Of a stretch of 56,161 bases of DNA, positions 16,223 to 26,668 are shown one piece after another. A program made the position numbers and the translations under genes. This DNA is from CALLVY01 sp937899855 (GTDB taxonomy: Bacteria > Bacteroidota > Bacteroidia > Chitinophagales > Saprospiraceae): positions 1 through 56,161 of the forward strand of contig JBCBQC010000039.1 of assembly GCA_039820405.1 (NCBI GenBank), written 5' to 3'. The notes below the pieces were generated by a model that was given only the letters and a program-made list of their open reading frames with translations, was not told the origin of the DNA and did not search any database. Within the stretch, counting starts at the first letter, position 1. The number at the start of each line of letters is the position of its first letter.

Positions 16223-18676
16223 CTAAGGCTGCTTGCCCTTGACGTACTCATCGAGCCAAGCCGACATCTCCCACAGCATGTGCATCACGGATTCGCGCGC
16301 CCGATAGCTGTGGCTTTCGTGGGGCAACATCACCAAACGCACCGTCGCACCGTGGCCCTTGAGGGCACCGTACATTCGTTCGCTTTGCATGGGGAAGGTC
16401 CCCGAATTGTTGTCGGCCTCCCCGTGAATCATCAGCAGGGGCGCTTTGATTTGGTCAGCAGCCATAAAGGGCGACATCCGAAAATAGGTCTCGGGGCTTT
16501 CCCAAAAGCTGCGCTCCTCCGACTGAAAGCCAAAGGGCGTCAAGGTACGATTGTAGGCCCCACTACGAGCAATGCCGGCGGCAAACAGATCGGTGTGCGC
16601 CAGCAGATTGGCCGTCATAAACGCCCCGTAGGAGTGGCCTCCCACCGCTAGCCTGCTGGTGTCGGCCACACCGAGGTCGTGTAGCTTCTGCGCGGCGGCC
16701 TCGGCTCCGGAGCGGAGCTGTTCCACAAAGGTCTCGTTGGGTTCTTCCTCCCCTTCGCCAATAATGGGCATACCAAAATCGTCAAAAACGGCGTAGCCCT
16801 GCGTCACCCAGAATAGGGGCGACCACCAACCGAGCCGGATAAACTCGTAGGGAGAGTCGGTCACTTGCCCCGCCGCATCGGCGCTTTTAAACTCCTTGGG
16901 ATAGGCCCACATCAGCACCGGTAGCCGACCGTCGCGCTGGGCATCGTAACCGCTTGGTAAGTAAAGGGTCCCGGTCAGTTCGACCCCGTCGGCACGCTGG
17001 TACTTGACCAATTCCTTTTTGATCCCCTTGAGGGCCGTGTAGGGATTGGAAAAATTGGTGATCTGTTCGACCTTATTGTTTTTGATATTGCGCAGCAGGT
17101 AATTGGGCGGTTCTTCGGTCGACTCCCGCCGGGTGATCACGGTGCCTTCCGCTACGTCGAGCAGCCGCAGGGGTCTTTCGTAATACGGGGCCTCGGAACG
17201 CCACAGCCGCTTGCTTTTGCGCTTGCCCAAATCGTACTGGTCGATAAAAGGACGGTTGCCTTCCGGCGAAGCCCCCTGCCCGGTGAGGTAAAGGCGCTTG
17301 CCCTCGTCCTCCATCAGCAGCACCCGACGCCCGTAAGCATTGGCCTGGGTTTCAAAGTTGCCTGGATCGTTGTAGCGGTCTTCCCAGGAGCGGTCAAAAA
17401 GCGTCTGCTTACCGGCCGTGGGTTGGTCGGGCTGCCAGGTACTGGTCACAATTTGCCGATTGGCCCACCACCACTCGTAGCAGATGGCCAAATCGCCCTT
17501 GCCCCAGGTCACGCCCCCGTAACGCAACTTGAATTCGATTCCCGGACTGGGCTTTTCGGCATCAAAGGGCGCCTCCAGGGTGTACATCCGATCGCGGATG
17601 GCCGCCTCCCGTTTGGGATCACCACCATCCTGGGCCTCTACCCACACCAGGGTGGCCGGTACGTCCGACCGCCAAGAGAAAGAACGGGGGCCCGTGCTAA
17701 CCGCTCCGAATCCCTTGGGAATATTTTCGGCGACGGGAGCCTTGGCTACTTCGCGCACTTTTCGCCCAATGCGATCGTAGATATCGAGGGTAAAGGCAAA
17801 ACGCGAACGGGGAACGATGTAGGAAAAGGGCTTGACCCGAGTGAGTACCATGACGTATTTTCCATCCGGTGAGGGGCCAAAGTTATCGATGATGGCGGGT
17901 TTGGCGAAGTCCATGTATTCGCCGGTCGCCAGGTTGACTACCACCAATTGGGAAGTGGTGTAATATTCGAATAGGGCTTCGTCGTGCGCATTTTTAAGCA
18001 AATCCTGATAGGTGCGCACCGGTGCCGATTGCCCCAGGTTTTCTTGGATGACCGGCCCCTGGGGAATGCGATTGTCCTGAGGGACGCCTCCCCGACCGGT
18101 GGGAACCATCTTAAAAATGAGGTTGCCACTGTCCGAAAACCAGCGGTAGGGCATACCGGGCATGGCATCGTTGATGGTGGCCTGACTCAGCCGCCGGGCC
18201 CGGAGGGTTTCCATGTCGGCCACCCAGAGTTCGAGACCGTCCTGTTGGGTGAGGGTAAAGGCGACTTTGGAGCCATCGGGTGCCCAACTGACGTTTTCAA
18301 TCTTGCGCTGCTCGGGCAGGCCGGTAATTGCTCGCTCTTCGTCCTCGCCAACGGGGCGGACCTTGAGGTTGTTGTAGTAATAGGCGCGGCTCGAACTGTT
18401 GGTCCGCGGATTGATCCGGATGCCGGCCAGCCGCAGTTCTTCCTGCGATACCTCGTCGATCCCCGGCAAGTTAGGACGGTACAACATCAGCATGCGGCTA
18501 CCGTCAGGACTGATGCTGGCCAGGGGGGTAGGGACGGCGTCCATCAGGCCCGCAATGGCCGGATCGGGCATTTGGTAGGACAGATTTTCTTGAGCTTCGG
18601 AGATGGGTATCATGGCGATCGTGAAAATAAAACAGTACAGCCTACGCAGTACCGGAGGGGAATAGGTCTTTTTCAT
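16223..18676 (-). CDS. S9-family prolyl-oligopeptidase-like secreted peptidase
   Basis: 817 aa from the ATG at 18676, where MKKTYSPPVLRRLYCF begins a signal peptide ending about SEAQ; the frame extends 15 codons further without a leader. The N-terminal ~520 residues form a beta-propeller (ENVSWAPDGSKVAFTL, NFGPSPDGKYVMVL). The C-terminal peptidase domain holds the nucleophile in GGHSYGAFM, the acid in IHGEADNN and the His in PHESHSY. The spacing and the HGEADNNSGTFPMQSERMY stretch fit the S9 glutamyl-endopeptidase/acylaminoacyl-peptidase group. It acts in the periplasm or is surface-exposed. It lies 78 bp after the DUF5916 gene on the same strand. Confidence 0.93.
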   Translation of the reverse strand: MKKTYSPPVLRRLYCFIFTIAMIPISEAQENLSYQMPDPAIAGLMDAVPTPLASISPDGSRMLMLYRPNLPGIDEVSQEELRLAGIRINPRTNSSSRAYYYNNLKVRPVGEDEERAITGLPEQRKIENVSWAPDGSKVAFTLTQQDGLELWVADMETLRARRLSQATINDAMPGMPYRWFSDSGNLIFKMVPTGRGGVPQDNRIPQGPVIQENLGQSAPVRTYQDLLKNAHDEALFEYYTTSQLVVVNLATGEYMDFAKPAIIDNFGPSPDGKYVMVLTRVKPFSYIVPRSRFAFTLDIYDRIGRKVREVAKAPVAENIPKGFGAVSTGPRSFSWRSDVPATLVWVEAQDGGDPKREAAIRDRMYTLEAPFDAEKPSPGIEFKLRYGGVTWGKGDLAICYEWWWANRQIVTSTWQPDQPTAGKQTLFDRSWEDRYNDPGNFETQANAYGRRVLLMEDEGKRLYLTGQGASPEGNRPFIDQYDLGKRKSKRLWRSEAPYYERPLRLLDVAEGTVITRRESTEEPPNYLLRNIKNNKVEQITNFSNPYTALKGIKKELVKYQRADGVELTGTLYLPSGYDAQRDGRLPVLMWAYPKEFKSADAAGQVTDSPYEFIRLGWWSPLFWVTQGYAVFDDFGMPIIGEGEEEPNETFVEQLRSGAEAAAQKLHDLGVADTSRLAVGGHSYGAFMTANLLAHTDLFAAGIARSGAYNRTLTPFGFQSEERSFWESPETYFRMSPFMAADQIKAPLLMIHGEADNNSGTFPMQSERMYGALKGHGATVRLVMLPHESHSYRARESVMHMLWEMSAWLDEYVKGKQP

Positions 18677-18754
18677 TGAGTATCTGGTTTCTGAAATTAC
18701 GGAACGGCTTTTCGCTCCCACGCGGTAAAATAGGCAATTTTGGGAATCGTTGCC

Positions 18755-21271
18755 TCAAGAACCTTGCACAATGTTTAGGTAATCCAGATAATAAACGGCT
18801 TTGAGGGAAAAACTGTTGGTCTGGGGCAGTTCCAACAAGCGATCAAAATTTTTCCCGTAGCCGATCCGCTCAATCTCGGCGCTTTCGAGAATGCTGTTTT
18901 TCCAAATGAAAAAGAGGTCACTACCGGGTGCAAAGCGCCAACAGTAGATCGTATCAATATTGAAGGCGTTGAAATTGGTATCGTGAAACGCCCCGTAATC
19001 CGTGGGATAAAGCGCGCCGTCCTCCCCCAGCGTACCAAAGCGTTCGTAGGCCACCGAGGTCCAGTTGTGGTTGAGCCGGAAGGAAATCGTCATGTTGTTG
19101 GTAAAGTTGTAATTGACGTTGACTTGGCTGATGAGTCGCTGGACATCGCGTTGGCCAAAGATGATTTCGGAGCGGGGCTGCCCATCTTGCTCGTACTCCC
19201 AATCGTTGACGTAGCCCTCGTCGCGAAAATCCCAGCTGGCGCGCAATTGTAAGCGCAAAAACAGCTTATCCGTGGCCCGAAAGCGCGGCGACACGCGCAG
19301 GCCCACAAAAGAACGCCCCTCCTGCTGCACAAAGCCGTAGTTGGCGCTGACGTCGATCGCCAAACGCTTGCGGTAATCCGTGGAGATATAGCCCCCCCAA
19401 TTGCTAAAGGTCGGTAGGCGGTAGTAGCGACTAAAATCTTCTCGCCGGGGCTCAAAATAGTCGAACTCCGCCACCGGCTGGAAATAGGCAAAGACGCCAA
19501 AGTTGATAAAATCGCGGGTCTGGGCATTAGCCGATAGATTGACCCCGGTACGGGAAAACTGGTTGGGAAAGTACAGGCGGCTGTACTCGGCGTACACTTC
19601 AAAATTGGCGTAGTTGAAGGGGCCAAAGGGTTGAAAAATATTGTACTCGGCATTGCCCCAGATCAGGCGTTCGTTGTTGGCAAAGATCAAGCCCAAGTCG
19701 TTGCGGTCGTAGCGGTCGCTCTCCTCGTTGTACCCCAGCCGATAATTGAACTGACCGCTGGTTTTACCAAAGCTGAGTGAAGCCTCGTGCCCCAGTACCA
19801 GGCTGTCGGGATGGTACAATTGACTCAGCGCCCCCTTGCCACTCAGGGAATAGGAATTGGCCCGATTCTTCAAATCAAAAGTCAGCCCGGTCACGTTGGC
19901 GTCGTAGGTGGCACCGCTGCGCATCACGTTGGTGTTGATCAGCGTGACGAAGGAGTTGTACTTCAGGTTTTGGTCAAGTACCAGCACGTTGTAATTCGTA
20001 AGCGGACTGGTTTGCCACTCCCGTTCCGCTCCGGTCTCCAGGTTCCGAATCAGCGCATTGGTCTGCGCCGCCGTCGCGTTGAACACCCCCAGGCCCAGGC
20101 CCTTGACCGTTCGTCCCGATACCTTAGAAGCATTGATCAATTGAGTGATCTGAGGATTGGATACGATTTCTTCCAGGACCACCTCCTCCCCATTGGCATC
20201 CAACTCGGTGGCCAGTTGGTCTTCCACCTCCCCCGCACGGAGGGGACGGCCCCCAATCCGACGGGAATAGAACAGATTGCCCTTGTTAAACAATTCGATG
20301 CCCTCGGTAAAAAAGGGACGGTTTTCGTCAAAACGCACCTCAAAGGGCGACAGGTTGAGTACCTGATTGTCGGAACGGGCTTCCCCAAAATCGGGGATGA
20401 GGGTCACGTCGAGGGTAAAGGCATCGTTGATCCCGTACTTGATGTCCATCCCCCCGCTGATGGAACGCACCCAACTGCTACGCGGATTCTCGTTGCGGTC
20501 GTAGTAATTTTCGGCGTAGGCCGCCACGAAGGGCGTCGCCGATAGCCGCACCGGAGAGAAGATCTCGCGGATGCCCACCAGCTCGCCCGACTGGCGGAGC
20601 AGGCCCGCCTCTTCGGGTTTGACCTCATTCCAAAACGACTGCTCGCGGTAGCGACGGATCATCCGGGCGAAGTTGAGGTTCCAGCGCTGCTCCTCGACGT
20701 TGGGAAAGCGGAGGGCGGAGTAGGGGATCTTGAGTTCGACCACCCAGCCCCGATCCGTAATTCGGGTCTGGCTGTCCCAAACGGCGTCCCAATTGCGATC
20801 GCCCCTCAGGATGGCCAGGCCACCCCCTCCACCGGACGCGGCGGCCGAATATTTGATGTCGACCTGTACCCCGGAGGCCGTCACAAAAAAGCCCAGGCCA
20901 TTTTGACCATCCTGGTAAGCATCGATCAGGAGTCCAAAATAGTCGACCACTCCAATCTGGTCGCGTTCGGTAAACTGGCGCATGATGCTATCGGGGGCGC
21001 TGTCGAAGAGTTCGGCACCGATGTAGAGGGCTTTGTCGTCGTAGGCGATGCGGACGGAAACTTCCTGACGGGAGGGCTGGCCGGGGGCGGGTTCGAGCTG
21101 GGTAAAGCTGCCGACGGGGCTGGCGTTTTGCCAGATGGCCTCATCCAGGACGGCATCGATGCGGATGGTTTCGTCGATCCGCGGAGCGGTCAGCACTTTT
21201 TGGGGGGCCAACTGGGCCAAGCCATTTCCCCATACGTAGATCATCAAAATCGTGAGCCAAAGCTGCTTCAT
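18755..21271 (-). CDS. DUF5916 / CBM9-type outer-membrane protein
   Basis: 838 aa with a signal peptide (about 1-19, GLAQ). Residues ~28-220 form a CBM9-like beta-sandwich of the kind found in DUF5916 proteins (APRIDETIRIDAVLDEAIW, then VSVRIAYDDKALYIG). The rest is a DUF5916 region rich in alternating aromatic strands, with DFGEARSDNQVLNLSPFEVRF and FDENRPFFTEGIELF, and is probably an outer-membrane beta-barrel (YGFVQQEGRSFVGLRVSPRF). The family is widespread in Bacteroidota and has no proven function; sugar or peptide binding is a guess from the CBM9 similarity. It precedes the S9 peptidase, and a link to peptide or glycopeptide turnover is possible. A paralogue lies at 29474-31690. Confidence 0.85.
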   Translation of the reverse strand: MKQLWLTILMIYVWGNGLAQLAPQKVLTAPRIDETIRIDAVLDEAIWQNASPVGSFTQLEPAPGQPSRQEVSVRIAYDDKALYIGAELFDSAPDSIMRQFTERDQIGVVDYFGLLIDAYQDGQNGLGFFVTASGVQVDIKYSAAASGGGGGLAILRGDRNWDAVWDSQTRITDRGWVVELKIPYSALRFPNVEEQRWNLNFARMIRRYREQSFWNEVKPEEAGLLRQSGELVGIREIFSPVRLSATPFVAAYAENYYDRNENPRSSWVRSISGGMDIKYGINDAFTLDVTLIPDFGEARSDNQVLNLSPFEVRFDENRPFFTEGIELFNKGNLFYSRRIGGRPLRAGEVEDQLATELDANGEEVVLEEIVSNPQITQLINASKVSGRTVKGLGLGVFNATAAQTNALIRNLETGAEREWQTSPLTNYNVLVLDQNLKYNSFVTLINTNVMRSGATYDANVTGLTFDLKNRANSYSLSGKGALSQLYHPDSLVLGHEASLSFGKTSGQFNYRLGYNEESDRYDRNDLGLIFANNERLIWGNAEYNIFQPFGPFNYANFEVYAEYSRLYFPNQFSRTGVNLSANAQTRDFINFGVFAYFQPVAEFDYFEPRREDFSRYYRLPTFSNWGGYISTDYRKRLAIDVSANYGFVQQEGRSFVGLRVSPRFRATDKLFLRLQLRASWDFRDEGYVNDWEYEQDGQPRSEIIFGQRDVQRLISQVNVNYNFTNNMTISFRLNHNWTSVAYERFGTLGEDGALYPTDYGAFHDTNFNAFNIDTIYCWRFAPGSDLFFIWKNSILESAEIERIGYGKNFDRLLELPQTNSFSLKAVYYLDYLNIVQGS

Positions 21272-21553
21272 CGGGTAAAAATTTTAAAAACGGTAGGAAG
21301 GCAGTATCCTGCTTTCCAGCGGTACGGTACGGATTAATGGTCGCCTTTAGGCTTACTCCGAACGCTCGGATTCGTTGCACCTCGCCCCCTATTTTTGTGA
21401 GCTCGTCGGTGGCACCAGAAATTTCGGCGCGTTTTCTGAGGCATTAGGGGGTAGAATTTTGTAATTTTCCCGCTGAGGGACAAATGGAGAGGGTCAGCTG
21501 GATGACATTAGGGTCATCTTGATCCTCTCAGCGAACTACTTAACCCGAGTTGC

Positions 21554-24500
21554 ATGGCGGAAGTTAGTAACCTTATTCCAAAGTTTATTCAACAACAGTA
21601 TCTCCAGGGGCGCACCGTGGGGCAATTCTCGGCCTATACGATGTACATCGACCTTTCGGGTTTTACCCCCCTTACCGAGACGCTGATGAGTAAGGGGACC
21701 GACGGCGCCGAAGAACTTTCCCTCATCCTCAACAGCATTTTTGGCTCCATGGTGGAGCACGTCTACCGGCACAACGGCTTTATTCCCTATTTCGCGGGCG
21801 ATGCCATCACCGCCATTTTTCCCGAAGGAACGCCCGGAGTCGACGCGCGGATGCTCCTGCAAGCGGGGCAAGCCCTCGAAGCGTACTTTAACGAGGAAGG
21901 CTTGAAAAAAACCCGGTTTGGCGACTTTCGCATCGGCATCAAAATTCGCTTGTCCTACGGCGCTGTACAGTGGGGAATTGTGGGGCGGCAACTCAAAGCG
22001 TTTTACTTCCGCGGCCCCGCCATCGACAATCCCACCCAAGCCGACGAGGTCGACGCGGAGCGGGGAATTATATTTGATCAGCACCTGTTCGGACGGATTA
22101 ACTCGGAAAAAGCCCCCGTGGTTCAGGTGGTACGGGAAAAATATTACCGATTGATCGAAAAATTGCCGCCATCGACGCCCCCCCTCCTCCCCTCCTATCC
22201 CGACTTGGCGCAACGCGCCCGCGAGGCCAAGCTGCTCGCCGAGTTTTATCCCCCCGCCATCCTCAACTTTGACGAACGGGGAGAATTCCGCCAGGTCATC
22301 TCGCTCTTCATCACCTTTATCGGCGTCGACAATCACGATGCCCTCGACCGCTTCGCCGGGACGGTACTCGACCTGGTCGACAAGTTTTCGGGCTACTTTA
22401 AAGAAATCGACTTTGGCGACAAGGGGGGCATGATGGTCATCTTTTTTGGGGCGCCGGTGTCTTACGAAAACAATATCGACCGGGCCCTGGAGTTCGTCAC
22501 CGCCCTACAGGAAGAAACGGCGGGACTGCGCCAGAGCAGCCCCCTTCAATTTCGGGCCGGCATCTCCTCGGGTTTGGCCTTTACCGGGCTCGTGGGAGGG
22601 ATCGAACGCAGCCAGTACGCCGCGGTGGGCAACCGGGTCAACCTGGCGGCACGCCTGATGACGCAGGCGGATTGGGGGCACATTCGGGTGGATGAAGAAG
22701 TGGCGCGGGTCCGCAATTTTAGCTTTGCCCCGATCGGCGATACCCGCTACAAGGGCATCCGCGGCAACATTCCCACCTACGAATTGGAAGGACGCAGCCA
22801 GGAAGGTACTACCGCCTTTACCGGACAAATGGTGGGCCGCCGCGAAGAACGCGAACTGCTCACCGGTTTTGCCCAGCCCATTTTCGACCGACGCTTCGCC
22901 GGCATCGTCTGCCTCTACGGCGAGGCGGGCATCGGCAAGAGCCGGCTGGCTTACGAGACCAAAAAAGCCCTCCAATCCCAGCACCAGATCAATTGGTTTA
23001 CCTGCCCCGCCGATCAAATCCTCCGCAAGCCCTTCAATCCCTTTACCGGTTTTTTAAAGGATTACTTCCAGCAGTCGCAGGACCTCTCCAGTAAGCTCAA
23101 ACGCGAGCATTTCGAACGGCAGCACGACTACCTACTCCAGCGCCTCGCAACGATCCAACAGCCCGATGCTCAACAGATCCATAAGGAGTTACAACGCACC
23201 CAACCCATTCTGGCCGCCCTGATCGGCATTCCCTACGCCGATTCGCTGTGGAGCCAGCTCGATGCCAAGGGGCGCTACCAAAATACCCTGGCCGCCCTCT
23301 CGGCCCTCTTCATCGGCGAATCCCTGCTCCAACCCGTCGTCATCGAACTCGAAGATGGACACTGGTTCGACAACAGCTCGCGCGAATTTTTGAAAAACTT
23401 TATCCAGCGCATCCTCGCCTATCCCATTTTGCTGCTCATCACCTCCCGCTACCTGGACGACGGCAGCAAGCCCCTGCTCTTCGAACCCGAACTCCTGGAG
23501 CGCAACCGCATTCCCCGTCTGGAAATCGACCTCAATATCCTCGATACCCACAGCCTCCGCACCTTTGCCGAGGCCCGCTTGGGCGCCCCCCTCAGCATCG
23601 AATTGCTCCAGTTGCTCCAGCGGACCACCAACGGCAATCCCTTTTACCTCGAACAGGTCCTCGAATACTTTACCGAGAGCCAATTGCTCAAAAAAGAAGA
23701 AGGCAAGTGGACCATCATAGATGCCAACATCAAGGTATCGGGCTCGATCAATGCCGTACTGATGGCGCGCATCGACCGCCTGTCGACCTTGGTCAAGGAG
23801 ACGGTAAAGGCCGCCGCGGTGATCGGCCGGGAGTTCGACATTCCCATTCTGACCGAAATCATGAAGGGGAACAAAGAGTTTTCCAAATACAATGGCAACA
23901 GCGCCACCGTGCTCCGCGAGCAGATCCAGTCGGCCGAGAAGGTGCAGATTTGGTTGGCGATGAACGAATTGCGCTATATTTTTCGACATTCGCTCCTCCG
24001 CGAGGCGGTGTATAGCATGCAGATGGGGGCCCGCCTCCGCGAACTCCACGGCTTGATTGCCGAGGCCATCGAGCGCTTGTACGCCAACAATTTGCCGGAA
24101 AAGTACGTCGACCTGGCCTTTCACTACGAGCAGGCGCAGCGGGGGGAAAAAACGCGGGAATACCTGGAAAAGGCCGCTCACCACGCTCAGGAAAACTTTC
24201 AGAACAGCGCTGCCCTCCAATTTTATCAAAAGCTGATCCCGCGGATCCACGATCCCGCCGAACGCGCGCGGATCATCCTCCAACAGGCCAAGGTGCTGGA
24301 GCTGATTGGCGAGTGGGAAGCCTGCGAGGCGAGCCTCCAAAAAGCCCTCCAACTCGCCCAGAAAATCGAAGACCAACTCCTGAACGGAAGGGCCTACAAC
24401 CGGATTGGGCGGCTGAGTATGCTGCGGGGGAGTTACACCCAGGCCCATCAGTACTTTGAGTTGGCGCAGGAGATTTTTGAAAACATCGACAACCTATTGG

Positions 24501-25597
24501 GCATTGCCAAGATCTACGGCAATCTGGGGCATCTGTACTTCCGCCAGGGGGCCTATTCTTTGGCCAACGACTACTACGAAAAGAGCCTGGCACTCAGTCG
24601 CCAGCACCGCCTGCCCAATTCGCCGGCCAGCATCGTGGCGCACCAGGGCTTGGCTTACATGAATCGGGGAGCTTACGAGGCCGGCATCCAGTGCCTGCTC
24701 GATGAGTTGGTGGTCTTTGAAAGCCGGAACGACAAACCGGGCCTGGCCACCTTGTATACCAACCTGGGTATCGTGTACTTCGAAAAGGGCGACTACGCCG
24801 ATGCCCTGCACTATTACGAAAAGGGGCTGACCTACAGCGAGGAATTGGGCAATAAGCAACTCACCGCCATCGCGATCGGCTGTATGGGCAGCGTTTACCA
24901 GCAGCAGGGGGATTATGCGGCGGCCCTGGAAAACTTTTTGACCGACCTCAAGATTTGTGAAGAAATGGGGGACAAACAGGGGATCGCCATCGCCCTGAGT
25001 CTACTCGGAGAACTGCGGGTCATCGAAGGGGAATTCGATTTGGCTCGGGATTATTTGGAGCGCGCCCTACAGCTCAGCGAAGAGCTCAACTACCAAAAGG
25101 GCGTCGCCAAGGTGGTCAACAATTTGGGGGACCTCTACACCTTTTTGGCGGATCATCCCCAGGCCATTCACTATTACGATCGGGCCATCGACATTGCTAG
25201 GCGGATCAAAAATCAGCTCGTACTCGGCTTTAGCTTAGTGGAAAAAAGCGAGGTCCTGCTCCGCATGGCCAAGCTCGATGACGTCCGCGAACTCCAGCCG
25301 GAGTGCAATCAAATTGCCGAAAAATTGGGCAACCCCGAGCTGCTGTTCCAGGCGCGGCTGCTCCGGGCGCGGCTCCGGGCGGCAGAAAACGATTCCGAGG
25401 CAGCCCACGCCATCCTCCTGCCCCTCCTCGACACCGACCTCGACTCCGCCGAACGCGCCGACATCCTTTTCGAACTGTACCAAATCGAAACCCCAGCCGC
25501 AAGCTACCGACGGGAGGCCCTCCAGCTCTACCAAGCGCTCTACGCCCACAGCCCGATGTACCGCTTCCACCAACGGATCGAAGTACTCCAGTCCTGA
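21554..25597 (+). CDS. Soluble adenylyl-cyclase-like protein: tandem cyclase, STAND ATPase and TPR repeats
   Basis: 1347 aa with no signal peptide or TM, so cytosolic. Two class III cyclase domains come first. C1 has YIDLSGFT (Asp33) and YFAGDAIT (Asp83), the two metal aspartates. C2 has FGDKGGMMVIFFGAP (Lys290) and VGNRVNLAARLM (Asn363, Arg367), the base- and phosphate-contacting residues. Next comes an AAA_16/STAND ATPase with Walker A GEAGIGKS (456-463). The C-terminal half (about 850-1320) is TPR repeats (YGNLGHLYFRQGAYSLANDY and similar). The order is that of mammalian soluble adenylyl cyclase (ADCY10). By eye, the two residues that bind bicarbonate in the human enzyme are not conserved. 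It should make cAMP or another cyclic NMP under ATPase/TPR control. The SdiA-regulated-type gene follows 68 bp later, with a small GC hairpin (25621-25644) between. Confidence 0.9.
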   Translation: MAEVSNLIPKFIQQQYLQGRTVGQFSAYTMYIDLSGFTPLTETLMSKGTDGAEELSLILNSIFGSMVEHVYRHNGFIPYFAGDAITAIFPEGTPGVDARMLLQAGQALEAYFNEEGLKKTRFGDFRIGIKIRLSYGAVQWGIVGRQLKAFYFRGPAIDNPTQADEVDAERGIIFDQHLFGRINSEKAPVVQVVREKYYRLIEKLPPSTPPLLPSYPDLAQRAREAKLLAEFYPPAILNFDERGEFRQVISLFITFIGVDNHDALDRFAGTVLDLVDKFSGYFKEIDFGDKGGMMVIFFGAPVSYENNIDRALEFVTALQEETAGLRQSSPLQFRAGISSGLAFTGLVGGIERSQYAAVGNRVNLAARLMTQADWGHIRVDEEVARVRNFSFAPIGDTRYKGIRGNIPTYELEGRSQEGTTAFTGQMVGRREERELLTGFAQPIFDRRFAGIVCLYGEAGIGKSRLAYETKKALQSQHQINWFTCPADQILRKPFNPFTGFLKDYFQQSQDLSSKLKREHFERQHDYLLQRLATIQQPDAQQIHKELQRTQPILAALIGIPYADSLWSQLDAKGRYQNTLAALSALFIGESLLQPVVIELEDGHWFDNSSREFLKNFIQRILAYPILLLITSRYLDDGSKPLLFEPELLERNRIPRLEIDLNILDTHSLRTFAEARLGAPLSIELLQLLQRTTNGNPFYLEQVLEYFTESQLLKKEEGKWTIIDANIKVSGSINAVLMARIDRLSTLVKETVKAAAVIGREFDIPILTEIMKGNKEFSKYNGNSATVLREQIQSAEKVQIWLAMNELRYIFRHSLLREAVYSMQMGARLRELHGLIAEAIERLYANNLPEKYVDLAFHYEQAQRGEKTREYLEKAAHHAQENFQNSAALQFYQKLIPRIHDPAERARIILQQAKVLELIGEWEACEASLQKALQLAQKIEDQLLNGRAYNRIGRLSMLRGSYTQAHQYFELAQEIFENIDNLLGIAKIYGNLGHLYFRQGAYSLANDYYEKSLALSRQHRLPNSPASIVAHQGLAYMNRGAYEAGIQCLLDELVVFESRNDKPGLATLYTNLGIVYFEKGDYADALHYYEKGLTYSEELGNKQLTAIAIGCMGSVYQQQGDYAAALENFLTDLKICEEMGDKQGIAIALSLLGELRVIEGEFDLARDYLERALQLSEELNYQKGVAKVVNNLGDLYTFLADHPQAIHYYDRAIDIARRIKNQLVLGFSLVEKSEVLLRMAKLDDVRELQPECNQIAEKLGNPELLFQARLLRARLRAAENDSEAAHAILLPLLDTDLDSAERADILFELYQIETPAASYRREALQLYQALYAHSPMYRFHQRIEVLQS

Positions 25598-25665
25598 GCC
25601 CCCTGGCATCCCTAGCTTTTGCGGGCTTTGTGCAACACGCCCGCTCGTTCAACGTTATTGGAAAT

Positions 25666-26661
25666 ATGAAAAAATCACCGCTCCACTCCGTTCCCTCCCT
25701 CATACTACCCCTCCTCCTCAGTACTTTTGGCCTACTGCTGCCCGGCTCCACCGCCCTGGCCCAGCCCCAGGTTCCCACTGCCGTTTCCGTCAGTGGATCA
25801 GAAAATTATCACTTCCCCTACCGGATGAATCAGCCCGAACAAACCTTCGAACTGCCCGAGAAACTGGTCGAAATTTCGGGCCTCTCCCTCACCGGAACCC
25901 CGCTCGACCAATTGGCGGTCATTCAGGACGAACAGGGGATCGTATTCTTTATCGACAAGGACAGCGGGGAGGTGTTGCGCGAATTGTCGTTTGGCAAGGA
26001 CGGAGATTACGAAGGGATTGAAGTAGTGGGAGAAGACGTATACATCGTCAAGAGTTCGAGCAAGATTTACCACATCAAAAAATTTGGCCACGCCGAGCAG
26101 AGCGTCGTCAAGTACAGTACGCCCCTCACCAAGGAATACGACGTGGAGGGTTTGGCTTACGACCGCCGACAGCACGCCCTGCTCCTGGCCTGCAAGGGGG
26201 AACCTCAAACGGATAATTCGGACCCATCGGACCAAAAGCGCTTTACCCGGGCGGTCTACCGTTTTCCCCTCCAAACCCACCAGCTCGACACCGTTCCCGT
26301 GATGGCGATCAACCGGGAGGATATTTTGGAGTACTTCAAAAACCATCCCCCCCTCCTAAAGGTTGATAAAGATGGGGAGATTAAAGAAAGTAATCCCGAA
26401 AAACTCAAGTGTTATCCCTCGGCCATTGCGATTCATCCCCATACCGGCAACTATTACGTCAGTTCTTCCAAGGGTAAGGTTTTGTTCGTTGTGTCCCCAC
26501 GGGGCCAGCTCTTGCACCTCGAAAAATTGGACAAGCGCATCCATCCCCAACCCGAGGGTTTGGCCTTTGAGGAGGACGGAACGCTTTACGTCTCCAACGA
26601 GGGTCGCGACGGACCGGGGAGAATTTACCGCTTTGCCTATCAAAAGCTGAAAAATCAATAA
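25666..26661 (+). CDS. SdiA-regulated-type beta-propeller secreted protein
   Basis: 331 aa from the ATG at 25666, the first codon of a good signal peptide (MKKSPLHSVPSLILPLLL, cleavage about ALAQ). The frame is open upstream inside the cyclase gene but has no leader there. The mature part matches the SdiA-regulated family (PF06977): EISGLSLTGTPLDQLAVIQDEQGIVFFID, DYEGIEVVGEDVYIVKSSS, EGLAYDRRQHALLLACKG and PEGLAFEEDGTLYVSNEG. These are blades of a six-bladed propeller like those of phytase and YvrE-type proteins. It is predicted periplasmic with no known reaction. It may be co-transcribed with the cyclase gene. Confidence 0.85.
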   Translation: MKKSPLHSVPSLILPLLLSTFGLLLPGSTALAQPQVPTAVSVSGSENYHFPYRMNQPEQTFELPEKLVEISGLSLTGTPLDQLAVIQDEQGIVFFIDKDSGEVLRELSFGKDGDYEGIEVVGEDVYIVKSSSKIYHIKKFGHAEQSVVKYSTPLTKEYDVEGLAYDRRQHALLLACKGEPQTDNSDPSDQKRFTRAVYRFPLQTHQLDTVPVMAINREDILEYFKNHPPLLKVDKDGEIKESNPEKLKCYPSAIAIHPHTGNYYVSSSKGKVLFVVSPRGQLLHLEKLDKRIHPQPEGLAFEEDGTLYVSNEGRDGPGRIYRFAYQKLKNQ

Positions 26662-26668
26662 TTTGTTC

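Noticed and set aside
23189..24448. 419-codon open frame antisense to the cyclase gene
   Set aside because: Lies wholly inside the ATPase/TPR coding region; the sense protein has clear domains and this one none.
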